A DNA stretch of 64,000 bases from Mycobacterium sp. Root265 (GCF_001428895.1 NZ_LMJA01000028.1:253972-317971), one strand, 5' to 3'; positions 1 to 8,604 are shown, counted from the stretch's first letter. Numbers and translations are program-made. The notes: generated by a model not told the origin, from the sequence alone.

Positions 1-537
1 CATCGGCACCGTCAGCGCGGTCAGTTCCTCGACTGTCGGTGCCACATAGGCGGCGGCCTCGGCCATGGCATCGGGTAGCGCGGGCCACTGGGCCAGCCAG
101 GAGCGGGTCAACTCGGCGGCCAGCCACGGCGGACTACCGGCCTGCATCGCCGCGATGGTGGCGGAAAGCCCTTCCTCGCGCAATTGCTGCGCCGAGTGAC
201 GGGCTGTCAGTGCGGCGGGCGCATTGCCGGGTGCACCCGACCAGGCGGGCAGCGCCGCCAGCACCGCCACGGCCCGGCTGGGGTGCTGCAGCGCCCAGGC
301 GGTGGACACCGCGGCCCCGATGGACACGCCGCCGACAGCGATCGGCGCACCGCTGCGCGCGGCGTCATCCAGTGCGGCCAGGTAGCCGGCGATCAGCCGG
401 GACGGTTCCGGCTCGGGTGTGACGACAATCGCACCCAGTTCGTGCAGCGGCCCGGAAAACGCCCGGTAGACGTAGTCGTCATCGGATCCGGTCCCGGCCA
501 GCAGAACCGTTGTCACACCACGCAAGTTGACCGCCAT
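1..537 (-). CDS. Alpha/beta-hydrolase-like protein, Rv2695 type (3' end outside window)
   Basis: Reading leftwards from an ATG at 537-535 there is an open frame of 179 codons that runs off the window, so the C-terminus is missing. The protein starts MAVNLRGVTTVLLAGTGSDD and contains GGVSIGA near residue 70, which resembles a nucleophile elbow (G-x-S-x-G) of alpha/beta hydrolases and is followed by the usual helix. It is rich in alanine and has no signal peptide. Position next to the OB-fold and DUF3159 genes matches M. tuberculosis Rv2695. The substrate is unknown. The start is divergent from the OB-fold gene, with 120 bases between them. Family identity is likely, activity is inferred only. 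Confidence 0.75.
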   Translation of the reverse strand, partial: MAVNLRGVTTVLLAGTGSDDDYVYRAFSGPLHELGAIVVTPEPEPSRLIAGYLAALDDAARSGAPIAVGGVSIGAAVSTAWALQHPSRAVAVLAALPAWSGAPGNAPAALTARHSAQQLREEGLSATIAAMQAGSPPWLAAELTRSWLAQWPALPDAMAEAAAYVAPTVEELTALTVPM

Positions 538-657
538 CACACGATGGTGACAGTTCCGCCGCAACGCCCGCGCGCGACGTGGCGAATCGGAACCAACAGG
601 TCTACGGTGGCGTTGGTCAGGTAGTGGATCCACGACGGATCCGCGGCAGGGAGAGGT

Positions 658-1029
658 ATGGCTACGGCCGAAGGGTATCTGCGTCGGCTCACCCGCCGAC
701 TGACGGAAGACCCCGAGCAACTCGACGTCGAAGAACTCAGCGACGAGGCCGCCGGCACCGGCGCGCAGAAGGCGATCAACTGTCAGCGCGGCCAGGAAGT
801 CACCATGGTCGGCACCCTGCGCAGCGTCGAGTGCAACGGCAAGGGCTGCGCCGGCGGCGTGAAGGCCGAATTGTTCGACGGCACCGACTCGGTCACCCTG
901 GTGTGGCTGGGGCAGCGCCGCATCGCGGGCATCGAATCCGGCCTGACACTGCGCGTACACGGGCGCCTCGGCCAGCTCGACAACGGCACCAAAGCCATCT
1001 ACAACCCGCTCTACGAGATTCAGAAGTGA
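658..1029 (+). CDS. OB-fold nucleic-acid-binding protein (Rv2694c type)
   Basis: A 123-residue protein. Residues about 45-120 form an OB-fold: a segment beginning GQEVTMVGTLRSVEC, then LFDGTDSVTLVWLGQRRIAGI and a closing strand LTLRVHGRLG, as in tRNA-anticodon-type OB folds. Two cysteines flank a glycine-rich turn (ECNGKGCAGG). The N-terminal 40 residues are charged and probably helical. The purine-rich stretch GGGAGAGGT just before the ATG serves as ribosome site. The TGA stop overlaps the GTG of the next gene, so the two are translationally coupled, as Rv2694c and Rv2693c are. The role is not known; the fold suggests single-stranded nucleic-acid binding. Confidence 0.88.
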   Translation: MATAEGYLRRLTRRLTEDPEQLDVEELSDEAAGTGAQKAINCQRGQEVTMVGTLRSVECNGKGCAGGVKAELFDGTDSVTLVWLGQRRIAGIESGLTLRVHGRLGQLDNGTKAIYNPLYEIQK

Positions 1030-1703
1030 CGGAGCAGAACTCCGAGCAATCCACCGCCGACGCTGCCGCCGAGGAGCCGCCCAAGAAGGGCGCCCAGGCC
1101 GTACTGGAGCAGATGGGCGGCATCAGCGGGCTGATCTACTCCTCGCTGCCGGTACTGGTGTTCGTGCCGGTTTCCACCAACTTCGGGCTGATGCCCGCGA
1201 TCTACGCCGCCCTCGGGGTGGCGGCGCTGGTGCTGGTCTGGCGGCTGATCCGTAAGGAGTCGCTGCAACCGGCCGTGTCCGGGTTCATGGGCGTCGGTAT
1301 CAGTGCGCTCATCGCCTACCTGGTCGGCGAATCCAAAGGCTATTTCCTACTGGGCATCTGGTCATCGCTGGTGTGGGCGTCGGTGTTCCTGCTGTCGGTG
1401 CTGATCCGTCGGCCCGTCGTCGGCTACATCTGGGGCTGGGTCAACAACCACGACCGCGACTGGCGCAAGGTGCGCCGGGCCGTGCTGGCCTTCGACATCG
1501 CGACGCTCACCTGGGTGGCGGTCTTCGCGTCCCGTTTCGTGGTGCAGCGCCACCTCTACGACGCCGACGACACCGGCCTGCTCGGGGTCGCCCGGATCGC
1601 CATGGGCTGGCCGCTGACCGGGGTGGCCGCCGTCATCACCTACTTCGCCATCAAAGCCGCGCAGCGGGCGCTACACGCGCACGAGCCCGCTCAGCGCGCC
1701 TGA
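1026..1703 (+). CDS. DUF3159 integral membrane protein (Rv2693c type)
   Basis: The GTG at 1026 overlaps the preceding TGA (GTGA), and translation from it gives 225 residues. A much longer upstream reading in the same frame exists but crosses the OB-fold gene and is not credible. The first 35 residues are acidic and Ala/Lys-rich, followed by five or six hydrophobic segments (for example IYSSLPVLVFVPVSTNFG and FGLMPAIYAALGVAALVLVW). The arrangement is that of the DUF3159 family, known only from actinobacteria. No function is established. It ends 13 bases inside the convergent ceoC. Confidence 0.88.
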   Translation: MTEQNSEQSTADAAAEEPPKKGAQAVLEQMGGISGLIYSSLPVLVFVPVSTNFGLMPAIYAALGVAALVLVWRLIRKESLQPAVSGFMGVGISALIAYLVGESKGYFLLGIWSSLVWASVFLLSVLIRRPVVGYIWGWVNNHDRDWRKVRRAVLAFDIATLTWVAVFASRFVVQRHLYDADDTGLLGVARIAMGWPLTGVAAVITYFAIKAAQRALHAHEPAQRA

Positions 1704-2356
1704 GGATGCAGCAGCAGCTCGCGTAGTTCGTCCTCGGCGTCGGCGGTGGCCACGAACACCAGCTCGTCGCCGCCCTCCAGCGGCTCGTCGCCCTCGGGCA
1801 CGATCACCCGGGGGCCGCGCAGGATCGTCACCAGGGACGCGTCACGCGGCAGATTGAGCCGCTTGACGGCCTTGCCGCCCCACGGGGTGTCATCGGGCAG
1901 GGTGATCTCGACCAGGTTGGCCTGCCCCTTGCGGAAGCTCAACAGCCGCACCAGGTCGCCCACGGCAACGGCCTCCTCGACGAGCGAGGCCAGCATGCGC
2001 GGGGTGGACACCGCGACGTCGACGCCCCAGTTCTCGTCGAACAGCCACTCGTTGCGGGGGTCGTTGACCCGCGCGACCACCCGGGGCACCGCGAACTCGG
2101 TCTTGGCCAGCAGGCTGAGCACCACGTTGGCCTTGTCGTCGCCGGTGGCGGCGATCACGACGTCGAACTCCTGTAGACGCACCGACTCCAGCAGGCTGAG
2201 CTCGCAGGCGTCACCGAGACGCCAGTGCGCGGCCGGGATGGCGTCGACGTCGATGTGTTCGGGGTCGCGTTCCAGCAGCGTGACGTCGTGGCTGGCGACG
2301 AGTTCGCGGGCGATGGAACGGCCGACTGCGCCGGCTCCGGCGATGGCGACTTTCAT
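1691..2356 (-). CDS. ceoC: TrkA-type K+ uptake/channel regulator CeoC
   Basis: A 221-residue cytosolic protein with an N-terminal Rossmann RCK domain. The dinucleotide-binding loop GAGAVG is at residues 7-12 and an acidic residue (LLERD) ends the second strand. A C-terminal TrkA_C domain starts near residue 135 (VEITLPDDTPWGGKAV). RCK proteins of this kind gate K+ uptake in response to NAD(H) or nucleotides. The ATG overlaps the last base of the ceoB stop (TGATG), giving the ceoB-ceoC operon that corresponds to Rv2691-Rv2692. No K+ pore subunit is encoded here, so the partner must be elsewhere or be the flanking permease. Confidence 0.93.
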   Translation of the reverse strand: MKVAIAGAGAVGRSIARELVASHDVTLLERDPEHIDVDAIPAAHWRLGDACELSLLESVRLQEFDVVIAATGDDKANVVLSLLAKTEFAVPRVVARVNDPRNEWLFDENWGVDVAVSTPRMLASLVEEAVAVGDLVRLLSFRKGQANLVEITLPDDTPWGGKAVKRLNLPRDASLVTILRGPRVIVPEGDEPLEGGDELVFVATADAEDELRELLLHPQAR

Positions 2357-3027
2357 CAGCGGTCGTTGTCCTCGCTCGGCGGCAGGGCCGAAATCGCCAG
2401 GGCCTCGGCGATATGGCCGGAGATGGCGGCGATGAACACATGGTCACCGGCCTGGATGACGGTCTTGGTGTCGGGCAGCAGTCCGGTGCCCAGTCGCAGC
2501 ATGAACGCGACGCGGCCGCCGGTGGCGGCTTCCAGTTCGGTCACCGCGTGGCCCGCCCAGTCTTCGTGCAGTGGTAGTTCGGCCACGCCGACGTTGCCGG
2601 ACGGGTCACGCCATTTGGTGGTCTCGGATTCCCGGGTGAGCACGTTGAGCAGGCGGTCGGTGGTCCACGGCACGGTGGCCACGGTGGGGATGCCCAGGCG
2701 CTCGTAGACGGCGGCGCGCTTGGCGTCGTAGATACGGGCGACGACGCGTTCGACGCCGAAGGTCTCGCGCGCCACGCGGGCGGAGATGATGTTCGAGTTG
2801 TCGCCCGAGGACACCGCGGCGAAGGCGCCCGCCTCCTGAATTCCGGCGCGCAGCAGCACATCCCGGTCGAAGCCCATGCCGAGCACCCGTTCACCGGGGA
2901 ACTCGGGGGACAGCCGGTTGAACGCGGTCGCATCCCGGTCGATCACGGCCACCTCGTGGCCGATCCTGGCCAAGCCGTCCGCCAGCGATGCGCCTACCCG
3001 GCCGCACCCCATCACCACTACCCGCAC
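2356..3027 (-). CDS. ceoB: TrkA-type K+ uptake/channel regulator CeoB
   Basis: An RCK-domain protein of 223 residues, paralogous to CeoC. I place the start at the GTG at 3027 because GAGAGGA lies just upstream and the product then begins MRVVVMGCGRVG, with the Rossmann glycines at residues 7, 9 and 12. A longer reading to 3111 adds 28 residues with no family resemblance. The TrkA_C domain (LPLHEDWAGHAVTELEAATG onwards) fills the last third. It is the first gene of the ceoB-ceoC operon and is divergent from the APC permease, with 111 bases between the starts. Confidence 0.92.
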   Translation of the reverse strand: MRVVVMGCGRVGASLADGLARIGHEVAVIDRDATAFNRLSPEFPGERVLGMGFDRDVLLRAGIQEAGAFAAVSSGDNSNIISARVARETFGVERVVARIYDAKRAAVYERLGIPTVATVPWTTDRLLNVLTRESETTKWRDPSGNVGVAELPLHEDWAGHAVTELEAATGGRVAFMLRLGTGLLPDTKTVIQAGDHVFIAAISGHIAEALAISALPPSEDNDR

Positions 3028-3138
3028 CCTCGGTCCTCTCTGGCCGCTGTCCAGGAATACCGCAACATCGAACACGCCATTCAACCAGCGCACCCGGAAC
3101 GCTACAGCCAAACCCGGGTGCGCTTACTCTTGGCACTC

Positions 3139-5133
3139 GTGTCCAAGCTATCGACCGCCACGCGCCGGCTGGTCCTCGGTAGACCGTTCCGCAGCGACAA
3201 GCTGGGCCACACGCTTCTGCCGAAGCGGATAGCGCTGCCGGTGTTCGCCTCCGATGCGTTGTCGTCCACCGCCTACGCACCCGAGGAGATCTTCCTGGTG
3301 CTGTCGGTGGCCGGGCTGTCGGCGTACTCGTTCGCGCCGTGGGTGGGACTGGCGGTGGCCGCCGTCATGTTGATCGTGATCGCCAGCTACCGCCAGAACG
3401 TGCACGCCTACCCGTCCGGCGGCGGTGACTACGAGGTGGTGACCACCAATCTCGGGCCGACGCCCGGGCTGACGGTGGCCAGCGCGCTGCTGGTGGATTA
3501 CGTGCTGACCGTAGCGGTGTCGATGTCCTCGGCGATGGCCAACATCGGATCGGCGGTGCCGTTCATCGCCCAGCACAAGGTGTGGTTCGCGGTGGTGGCG
3601 ATCCTGCTGCTGGCCTCGCTGAACCTGCGCGGTATCCGGGAGTCGGGCACCGCCTTCGCCATCCCCACCTACGCCTTCATGATCGGCATGGTCGTCATGC
3701 TGGGGTGGGGGTTCTTCCAGATCTTCGTGATGGGCCACGAGCTCAAAGCGGAATCCGCAAATTTCGAGGTGCGGACCGAGCACGGTGAGATCCTCGGGTT
3801 CGCGTTGGTGTTCCTGGTGGCGCGGGCTTTCTCCTCGGGGTCCGCGGCGCTGACGGGTGTGGAAGCCATCAGCAACGGTGTCCCGGCCTTCCGGAAACCC
3901 AAGTCGCGCAACGCCGCGACCACCCTGCTGCTGCTCGGTGCGATCGCCACCACGTTGTTCATGGGGATCATCCTGCTGGCCAAGGAAACCGGCGTGAAGA
4001 TGGCCGAGCGGCCCGCCGAACAACTGGTCGGCGCCCCGGACGGCTACCACCAGAAAACCCTGATCGCGCAGTTGGCCGATGCGGTGTTCCACGACTTCCC
4101 GGTCGGGCTCTTCCTCATCGCCCTGGTCACCGCGCTGATCTTGGTGCTGGCCGCCAACACCGCGTTCAACGGATTCCCGGTGCTGGGATCGATCCTGGCC
4201 CAGGACCGCTACCTGCCGCGTCAGCTGCACACCCGCGGCGACCGGCTGGCGTTCTCCAACGGCATCCTGTTCCTGGCGTTCGCCGCGGTCGCGTTCGTGA
4301 TCGCTTTCCAAGCCGAGACCACCGCGCTGATCCAGCTCTACATCGTCGGCGTGTTCGTCTCGTTCACCCTGAGCCAACTCGGCATGGTGCGGCACTGGAC
4401 CCGCTTCCTCAAGATCGAGAACGACCCCGCGACGCGGCGCAAGATGATGCGGTCACGGGTGATCAACGCGGTCGGCTGCCTGTGCACCGGCGCGGTGCTC
4501 GTGGTGGTGGTGATCACGAAGTTCCTCGCCGGAGCGTGGATCGCGATCCTGGCGATGGCCGTGCTGTTCGTGATCATGAAACTGATCCGCAGGCACTACG
4601 ACACGGTGGCCCGTGAGCTCGACGAGCAGGAAGCCGACCTGGAGGATGTCGTGCTGCCCAGCCGCAACCACGCGGTGGTGCTGGTGTCCAAACTGCACCT
4701 GCCGACCCGTCGGGCGTTGGCCTATGCGCGGGCCACCCGCCCGGACGTGCTGGAGGCGATCACGGTCAGCGTCGATGACGCCGAGACCCGTGAGCTCGTG
4801 CACACCTGGGAGGAGAGTGACGTGAGCACCCCGCTGAAGGTCATTGCCTCGCCCTATCGCGAGATCACCCGGCCGGTACTGGATTACGTCAAACGGGTCA
4901 CCAAGGAATCACCGCGCACCGTGGTGACGGTGTTCATCCCCGAGTACGTGGTGGGCCATTGGTGGGAGCAGGTGCTGCACAACCAGAGCGCGCTGCGGTT
5001 GAAGGGCAGACTGCTCTTCGAACCGAACGTCATGGTGACTTCGGTACCCTGGCAGCTCAACTCGTCGGAGCGGCTCAAGACACTGCAGCCGCAGTCAGCC
5101 CCCGGCGATGCACGAAGAGGATTTCTTGATTGA
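3139..5133 (+). CDS. APC-family amino-acid/K+ permease (Rv2690c type)
   Basis: A permease of 664 residues from a GTG at 3139, preceded by TACTCT eight bases upstream. The protein begins with a basic amphipathic stretch, followed by LPVFASDALSSTAYAPEEI, a hallmark of this APC subgroup, which aligns with substrate-site helix 1 of amino-acid transporters. About twelve membrane segments occupy residues 35-470. The last 190 residues form a soluble domain (from about LPSRNHAVVLVSKLHLPTRRA) of the universal-stress type. The constant pairing with ceoB/ceoC suggests K+ or amino-acid transport tied to those regulators, which is inference. The TGA overlaps the TTG of the following methyltransferase gene. 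Confidence 0.9.
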   Translation: MSKLSTATRRLVLGRPFRSDKLGHTLLPKRIALPVFASDALSSTAYAPEEIFLVLSVAGLSAYSFAPWVGLAVAAVMLIVIASYRQNVHAYPSGGGDYEVVTTNLGPTPGLTVASALLVDYVLTVAVSMSSAMANIGSAVPFIAQHKVWFAVVAILLLASLNLRGIRESGTAFAIPTYAFMIGMVVMLGWGFFQIFVMGHELKAESANFEVRTEHGEILGFALVFLVARAFSSGSAALTGVEAISNGVPAFRKPKSRNAATTLLLLGAIATTLFMGIILLAKETGVKMAERPAEQLVGAPDGYHQKTLIAQLADAVFHDFPVGLFLIALVTALILVLAANTAFNGFPVLGSILAQDRYLPRQLHTRGDRLAFSNGILFLAFAAVAFVIAFQAETTALIQLYIVGVFVSFTLSQLGMVRHWTRFLKIENDPATRRKMMRSRVINAVGCLCTGAVLVVVVITKFLAGAWIAILAMAVLFVIMKLIRRHYDTVARELDEQEADLEDVVLPSRNHAVVLVSKLHLPTRRALAYARATRPDVLEAITVSVDDAETRELVHTWEESDVSTPLKVIASPYREITRPVLDYVKRVTKESPRTVVTVFIPEYVVGHWWEQVLHNQSALRLKGRLLFEPNVMVTSVPWQLNSSERLKTLQPQSAPGDARRGFLD

Positions 5134-6326
5134 CCGCACCCGAGGCTGACCTGATCCTGACCACAGGGCCGGCCGCCAATGGCGGTAGTTGCGTGGCGCG
5201 CCACGACGGCCGTGTCGTCTTCGTGCGCTACGCGCTGCCCGACGAGGTGGTGCGGGTGCGTGTGGTGTCCGAACGCGGATCGTATTGGCATGCCGATGTT
5301 GTCGAAGTGATCGAGCCGTCACCGGACCGCGTCGAGTCACTGTGCACCATCGCCGGCCGGGACGGCGCGGGCTGTTGTGATCTGGCATTCGCCGATCCGG
5401 CCGCCGCCCGTCGCATCAAGGGCGCGGTGGTCGCCAATCAGCTGGAGCGCCTCGGTGGCCACGAATGGTCCGGGGTGGCCGAGGAAGTCGGCGATCGCGG
5501 GGCGACGGGGTGGCGCACCCGGGTGCGCCTGGACGTCTCGGAAGCCGGCCGGGCGGGCTTCCACCGCTATCACAGCGCCGAGTTGGCCGACGACTTGAAC
5601 TGCGCGCAGTTGCCGGACGGGATGCTCGACGGCCTGGACGGGTCGCGCTGGCCGCCCGGGGCGCAGCTGCATGTGGCCCTGGATGACCACGGGCGGCGAC
5701 ATGTGGTGCAGGCCGGTCCGCGTAACGGCGGGCGCAAGGCGAGCACGCAGGTCGTCGAGGGTGACTATGAGGCCGTGCAGGAGATCGACGGTCGGCAATG
5801 GCGGATTCCGGTCACTGCGTTCTGGCAGGCCCACCGCGATGCGCCGCGCGTGTACAGCTCCCTGGTGAGCGAGGCGGCCGGTCTGCAGCCCGGTATGACG
5901 GCGTGGGATCTCTACGGCGGGGCAGGCGTTTTCGCGGCTGTGCTGGCCGAGGGCGTGGGGGTGACCGGGCGGGTGCTCACCGTCGACACGTCTCGTGGCG
6001 CGGCCCGCTCCGCGCGGGCGGCGCTGGCCGATCTGCCGCAGGTCTCGGTGGTGACGGATTCTGTGCGCCGGGCATTGTCGGCGGAGCAGAGCCGGGCCGA
6101 TGTGGTGGTGCTGGATCCTCCGCGGGCCGGCGCGGGCCGGGAGGTCATCGAGCAGTTGGCCGCCGCCGAGGTGTCGCGCATCATCCATATCGGCTGTGAG
6201 GCAGCGTCATTCGCCCGCGACGTGGGGGAGTACCGACGACAGGGCTATGCCGTGGAGCAGTTGCGGGTGTTCGATTCGTTCCCGCTCACCCACCACGTGG
6301 AATGTGTGGCGGTACTCAGCCGGTAA
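5130..6326 (+). CDS. TrmA/RumA-type RNA (uracil-5-)methyltransferase (Rv2689c type)
   Basis: A 398-residue protein from TTG at 5130; GAAGAGGA eight bases upstream supports that start, and the codon overlaps the permease stop. An N-terminal TRAM/OB domain (residues 1-60, CVARHDGRVVFVRYALPDE) precedes a Cys cluster near residue 75 (CTIAG...GCCDLAF). The SAM fold shows DLYGGAGVFAAVLAEG (motif I) and VVLDPPRAGAG (motif IV). The catalytic Cys is in HIGCEAASFARD and the C-terminal general-base Glu in THHVECVAVL. The family methylates uracil at C5 in tRNA or 23S rRNA with S-adenosylmethionine. Which RNA is modified here cannot be read from sequence. Confidence 0.9.
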   Translation: MTAPEADLILTTGPAANGGSCVARHDGRVVFVRYALPDEVVRVRVVSERGSYWHADVVEVIEPSPDRVESLCTIAGRDGAGCCDLAFADPAAARRIKGAVVANQLERLGGHEWSGVAEEVGDRGATGWRTRVRLDVSEAGRAGFHRYHSAELADDLNCAQLPDGMLDGLDGSRWPPGAQLHVALDDHGRRHVVQAGPRNGGRKASTQVVEGDYEAVQEIDGRQWRIPVTAFWQAHRDAPRVYSSLVSEAAGLQPGMTAWDLYGGAGVFAAVLAEGVGVTGRVLTVDTSRGAARSARAALADLPQVSVVTDSVRRALSAEQSRADVVVLDPPRAGAGREVIEQLAAAEVSRIIHIGCEAASFARDVGEYRRQGYAVEQLRVFDSFPLTHHVECVAVLSR

Positions 6327-7592
6327 TCAGGCCGCGCGGTTCACCGTGACGAGATGCACGTCGCGGGTCAGGATGCGCAGACCGCCGGCTATCGGTGGTG
6401 CCGTCGATCGGTAGGTGGCTCCGGTGGGAGTGGTGTGTTCGGCCACGTGCCGCCCGTCCGGATCGAAAAGGGTGCGGACTTTCCAGCCCGGTCGTTCCTT
6501 GACGTAATTGCAGCGCTCGCACGAGCCCCGACCGTTCCGTGCGTTCGTGCGGTCGCCGCGGGAGTGCGGCGCGCTGTGATCGATATGGCGAATCGGCGCA
6601 TCGCAGTACGGGGTTCGGCAGGTCTGATCGCGCAGCCGGATGAACTGTGCCAAGCCCTCCGGGAACGCGCGGGCGCGAGAATCCATCGCGACCAACGCGC
6701 CGCTCTCCGGGACCGCGTAGAGCCGGCGTAGCTCGGCCCAACCCTGTTCGTCGATGGCCTCGGTGATCATCCTGCGCGCCACGGCGGCCGGGATCGGTTC
6801 GTAGTCCTGGACCGCGGCGGCGTCATCGCTGTTCCCCAGCAGGGCCTCATCGGAGATCACCACATTGACCGTGATCGGCACCGGGACGTCAGCCGGGCGT
6901 CCGGTCACGCGCTCGATGAGGGTGTCGGCCATGGTCTGGCCGCGTGAGCGACCGTCGGGGTTGGTGTCGGCGGCGCGTTTCAGGCTCGCGTAGCAGGACA
7001 CGCCCTGCGCCATCGGAAGCAGCGCGGTCAGGTACACCATGTTGTCCGGTGCCGGCCGGCTGGTCACGTTGCGTTCTTCGGGTGCCTTGGCGGCCCGGTC
7101 GACGATGGCCTGCGGATCGAGCGCGTAGGCGATGTTCTTGGCCTTGGCGGTGATCCGTTTGTTGCCCAACCCATCGAGCGAGGCGGGGTCTGCGCACATC
7201 TGATGATCGAGCCGGCGGCGGTCCTCGACCGTCAGGCACGCCGATTCCCGCACGATCAACGTGGCTCGCCATTCCGAGAGCACACCGGCTTCCAAAGCGG
7301 CCAACGTGCAGGGCATTTCATTGACCAACGCCTTCGCGAACCCGAGGTGTTGATCGCCCTTGCTGGTCGAATCGCGGCGCGCGAGCGCGATTTCCGAGGA
7401 GAGGCCGCGTCCGCGCCGCTTGGCCGGCACCCCCGCCCGTGCTTCGAGCCGGCGGCGGATGGCATCCCACTCCGCGGTGTCTCTGGCCTGCTCGGCAGCG
7501 GCGGCCGACTTCTGTCGTTCCAGTTCCGCGATCCGATCCCGCAGCGCCACCTCACGGGCCTGCAGATCATCGGTCGCCAACTGTTCGAACAT
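6327..7592 (-). CDS. DUF222/HNH endonuclease, 13E12 repeat family
   Basis: From the ATG at 7592 the product has 421 residues. The first 250 form the DUF222 domain (QHLGFAKALVNEMPCTLAAL is typical). The C-terminal HNH nuclease module lies at about residues 325-370, with CRTPYCDAPIRHIDHSAPHS followed by NGRGSCERCNYVKE, giving the two Cys pairs and the His metal/catalytic residues. I prefer this ATG to the GTG at 7616 because TATCAT lies seven bases upstream as a leaderless -10. A perfect LexA box overlaps the start, as reported for several 13E12 copies in M. tuberculosis. The gene abuts the methyltransferase gene end to end. Only one copy is present; no inverted repeats were seen. Confidence 0.9.
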   Translation of the reverse strand: MFEQLATDDLQAREVALRDRIAELERQKSAAAAEQARDTAEWDAIRRRLEARAGVPAKRRGRGLSSEIALARRDSTSKGDQHLGFAKALVNEMPCTLAALEAGVLSEWRATLIVRESACLTVEDRRRLDHQMCADPASLDGLGNKRITAKAKNIAYALDPQAIVDRAAKAPEERNVTSRPAPDNMVYLTALLPMAQGVSCYASLKRAADTNPDGRSRGQTMADTLIERVTGRPADVPVPITVNVVISDEALLGNSDDAAAVQDYEPIPAAVARRMITEAIDEQGWAELRRLYAVPESGALVAMDSRARAFPEGLAQFIRLRDQTCRTPYCDAPIRHIDHSAPHSRGDRTNARNGRGSCERCNYVKERPGWKVRTLFDPDGRHVAEHTTPTGATYRSTAPPIAGGLRILTRDVHLVTVNRAA

Positions 7593-7600
7593 GTGTTCGA
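7585..7600. promoter_or_regulatory. LexA (SOS) box over the DUF222/HNH start
   Basis: The sequence TCGAACATGTGTTCGA matches the mycobacterial SOS consensus TCGAAC-N4-GTTCGA at all twelve fixed positions. It spans the proposed start codon (7592-7590) and touches the -10 hexamer TATCAT, read on the minus strand at 7605-7600. LexA bound here would cover the transcription start, so DNA damage should induce the gene. The consensus is established; binding at this site is inferred. Confidence 0.85.
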
Positions 7601-7655
7601 TGATACACGACTCCACTGACTCAACGTTCTGTCAGGGCTGCGCGGATGGTGTCGA

Positions 7656-8201
7656 TCAGTTCGGTAAGGCCGGCCACCACATTGCGATGAGCCGCGACTC
7701 CCAGTCGTCCTGCACATGTCCGGTGCGGGCGCGCTCGGCGATATAGGCGCCGACGATGGCGTCTATCAGCATGTCGGGGTTGACGCGCGGGCCCATGTCG
7801 CCGTCGCTTTTCATCTCCTCGATCACCGTGACGAGGTCGGCGCGCTGCGCGACGAGGACCTCCCGGAAGAGTCCGCTGAACTCGGGATCCTCCTCGGTCA
7901 GCAGGGATGCGAACCCGCCGAACCCGATTCCGTCACCCACTGCGCCGACCGCCTGCCGGATGAGCCAGTGCAAGCGTGCCGTCGCGTCGGTCCGCGGTGG
8001 GGCCGGGGTGGTGGTGATCAATTGGGCCAGCGCCGCCCGCAGCATCTCGCGCCGATCTCGATAGCGGCGGTAGATCGTCGTCTTCGCGACCCCGGATTGC
8101 GCCTGGACGGCCTGCACGGTGACCGACCGCGGCCCACTGGAACGCAGTAATTGCAGTGCCGTCTCGGCGATCCGGTCGCCGACATCGGGGGGCGTCGTCA
8201 T
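7656..8201 (-). CDS. TetR/AcrR-family repressor
   Basis: A 181-residue regulator. The helix-turn-helix lies at about residues 25-52 (VTVQAVQAQSGVAKTTIYRR), followed by YRDRREMLRAAL, typical of TetR. The C-terminal ligand domain is divergent. The start at ATG 8201 is preferred over 8243 because CATAAT sits six bases before it and because two palindromes at 8217-8254 would otherwise lie inside the gene. The gene is divergent from a small membrane protein, the likely target along with itself. The ligand is unknown. Confidence 0.87.
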   Translation of the reverse strand: MTTPPDVGDRIAETALQLLRSSGPRSVTVQAVQAQSGVAKTTIYRRYRDRREMLRAALAQLITTTPAPPRTDATARLHWLIRQAVGAVGDGIGFGGFASLLTEEDPEFSGLFREVLVAQRADLVTVIEEMKSDGDMGPRVNPDMLIDAIVGAYIAERARTGHVQDDWESRLIAMWWPALPN

Positions 8202-8216
8202 GGTGCCATTATGCGC

Positions 8217-8254
8217 TACACTCGGTGTATCGCTACGCTTCACGTAGCGTAGCG
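8217..8254. promoter_or_regulatory. Two adjacent palindromes, probable TetR operators
   Basis: TACAC-TCG-GTGTA (8217-8229) is followed after one base by CGCTACGC, eight bases, GCGTAGCG (8231-8254). Both are perfect in their arms. They lie in the short gap between the TetR gene and the divergent membrane-protein gene and cover the -35 area of the TetR promoter. Dyads in this position are the normal target of a TetR protein, though which of the two is bound cannot be read. Confidence 0.55.
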
Positions 8255-8274
8255 ACTTGAGAGAGGTGTTCGGG

Positions 8275-8556
8275 ATGAGAAAGCCGTCTGGAACGACGGT
8301 CGTGTACGTCGGTTATCTGTTCTTTCTGCTCGGCTTCGTTTCGCTGGGGCTGTTCGTGGCAGCGCTGGCGTTCGGCAGTTCCCTGGCTGCGTGGGCAGGT
8401 GTCGCACTGGTAGGCACTTTCGCCCTTGCCGTCGTCGCGTTCCGCGCCGGTTCGCGCGGGGTGGCGAACATCTGGGCGGAGTCCGTCACGCGCACCGAAG
8501 CGGATCGGTACCGGTCGACGTACAGAGGCGAAGCGCGAGCCCGAGCGGTAAGGTGA
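8275..8556 (+). CDS. Small two-helix membrane protein, unknown function
   Basis: A 93-residue product from ATG 8275, supported by GAGAGAGG eight bases before it; an in-frame ATG at 8257 has no such site. Two hydrophobic segments are evident, about residues 10-32 ([20 protein letters not shown]) and 37-58 ([19 protein letters not shown]), with a basic, Arg-rich cytosolic tail. The frame has the codon bias of its neighbours. I do not recognise the family. Divergence from the TetR gene with shared dyads suggests it is that regulator's target. Confidence 0.7.
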   Translation: MRKPSGTTVVYVGYLFFLLGFVSLGLFVAALAFGSSLAAWAGVALVGTFALAVVAFRAGSRGVANIWAESVTRTEADRYRSTYRGEARARAVR

Positions 8557-8577
8557 CGCGCGGTGTGCCGGGAAGTC

Positions 8578-8604
8578 TGGTCGGCGTTCGTGCGACGCTG
8601 ACCA
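8578..8604 (+). promoter_or_regulatory. Structured nhaA leader hairpin
   Basis: A ten-pair stem, TGGTCGGCGT / ACGCTGACCA with one G-U pair and a seven-base loop (8588-8594), sits one base before the nhaA ribosome site AGGGAG. Just upstream is a purine patch, GCCGGGAAGTCTGG, overlapping the 5' arm. The geometry would allow control of nhaA translation. I could not assign it to a known riboswitch class. Confidence 0.45.

Noticed and set aside
579-1025. Upstream extension of the DUF3159 protein
   Set aside because: It lies over the OB-fold gene in another frame and ends the family match; the GTGA overlap gives a good start.
6327-7592. DUF222/HNH gene as a currently mobile element
   Set aside because: No terminal repeats, target duplication or second copy in the window; the family is repetitive but this copy looks resident.
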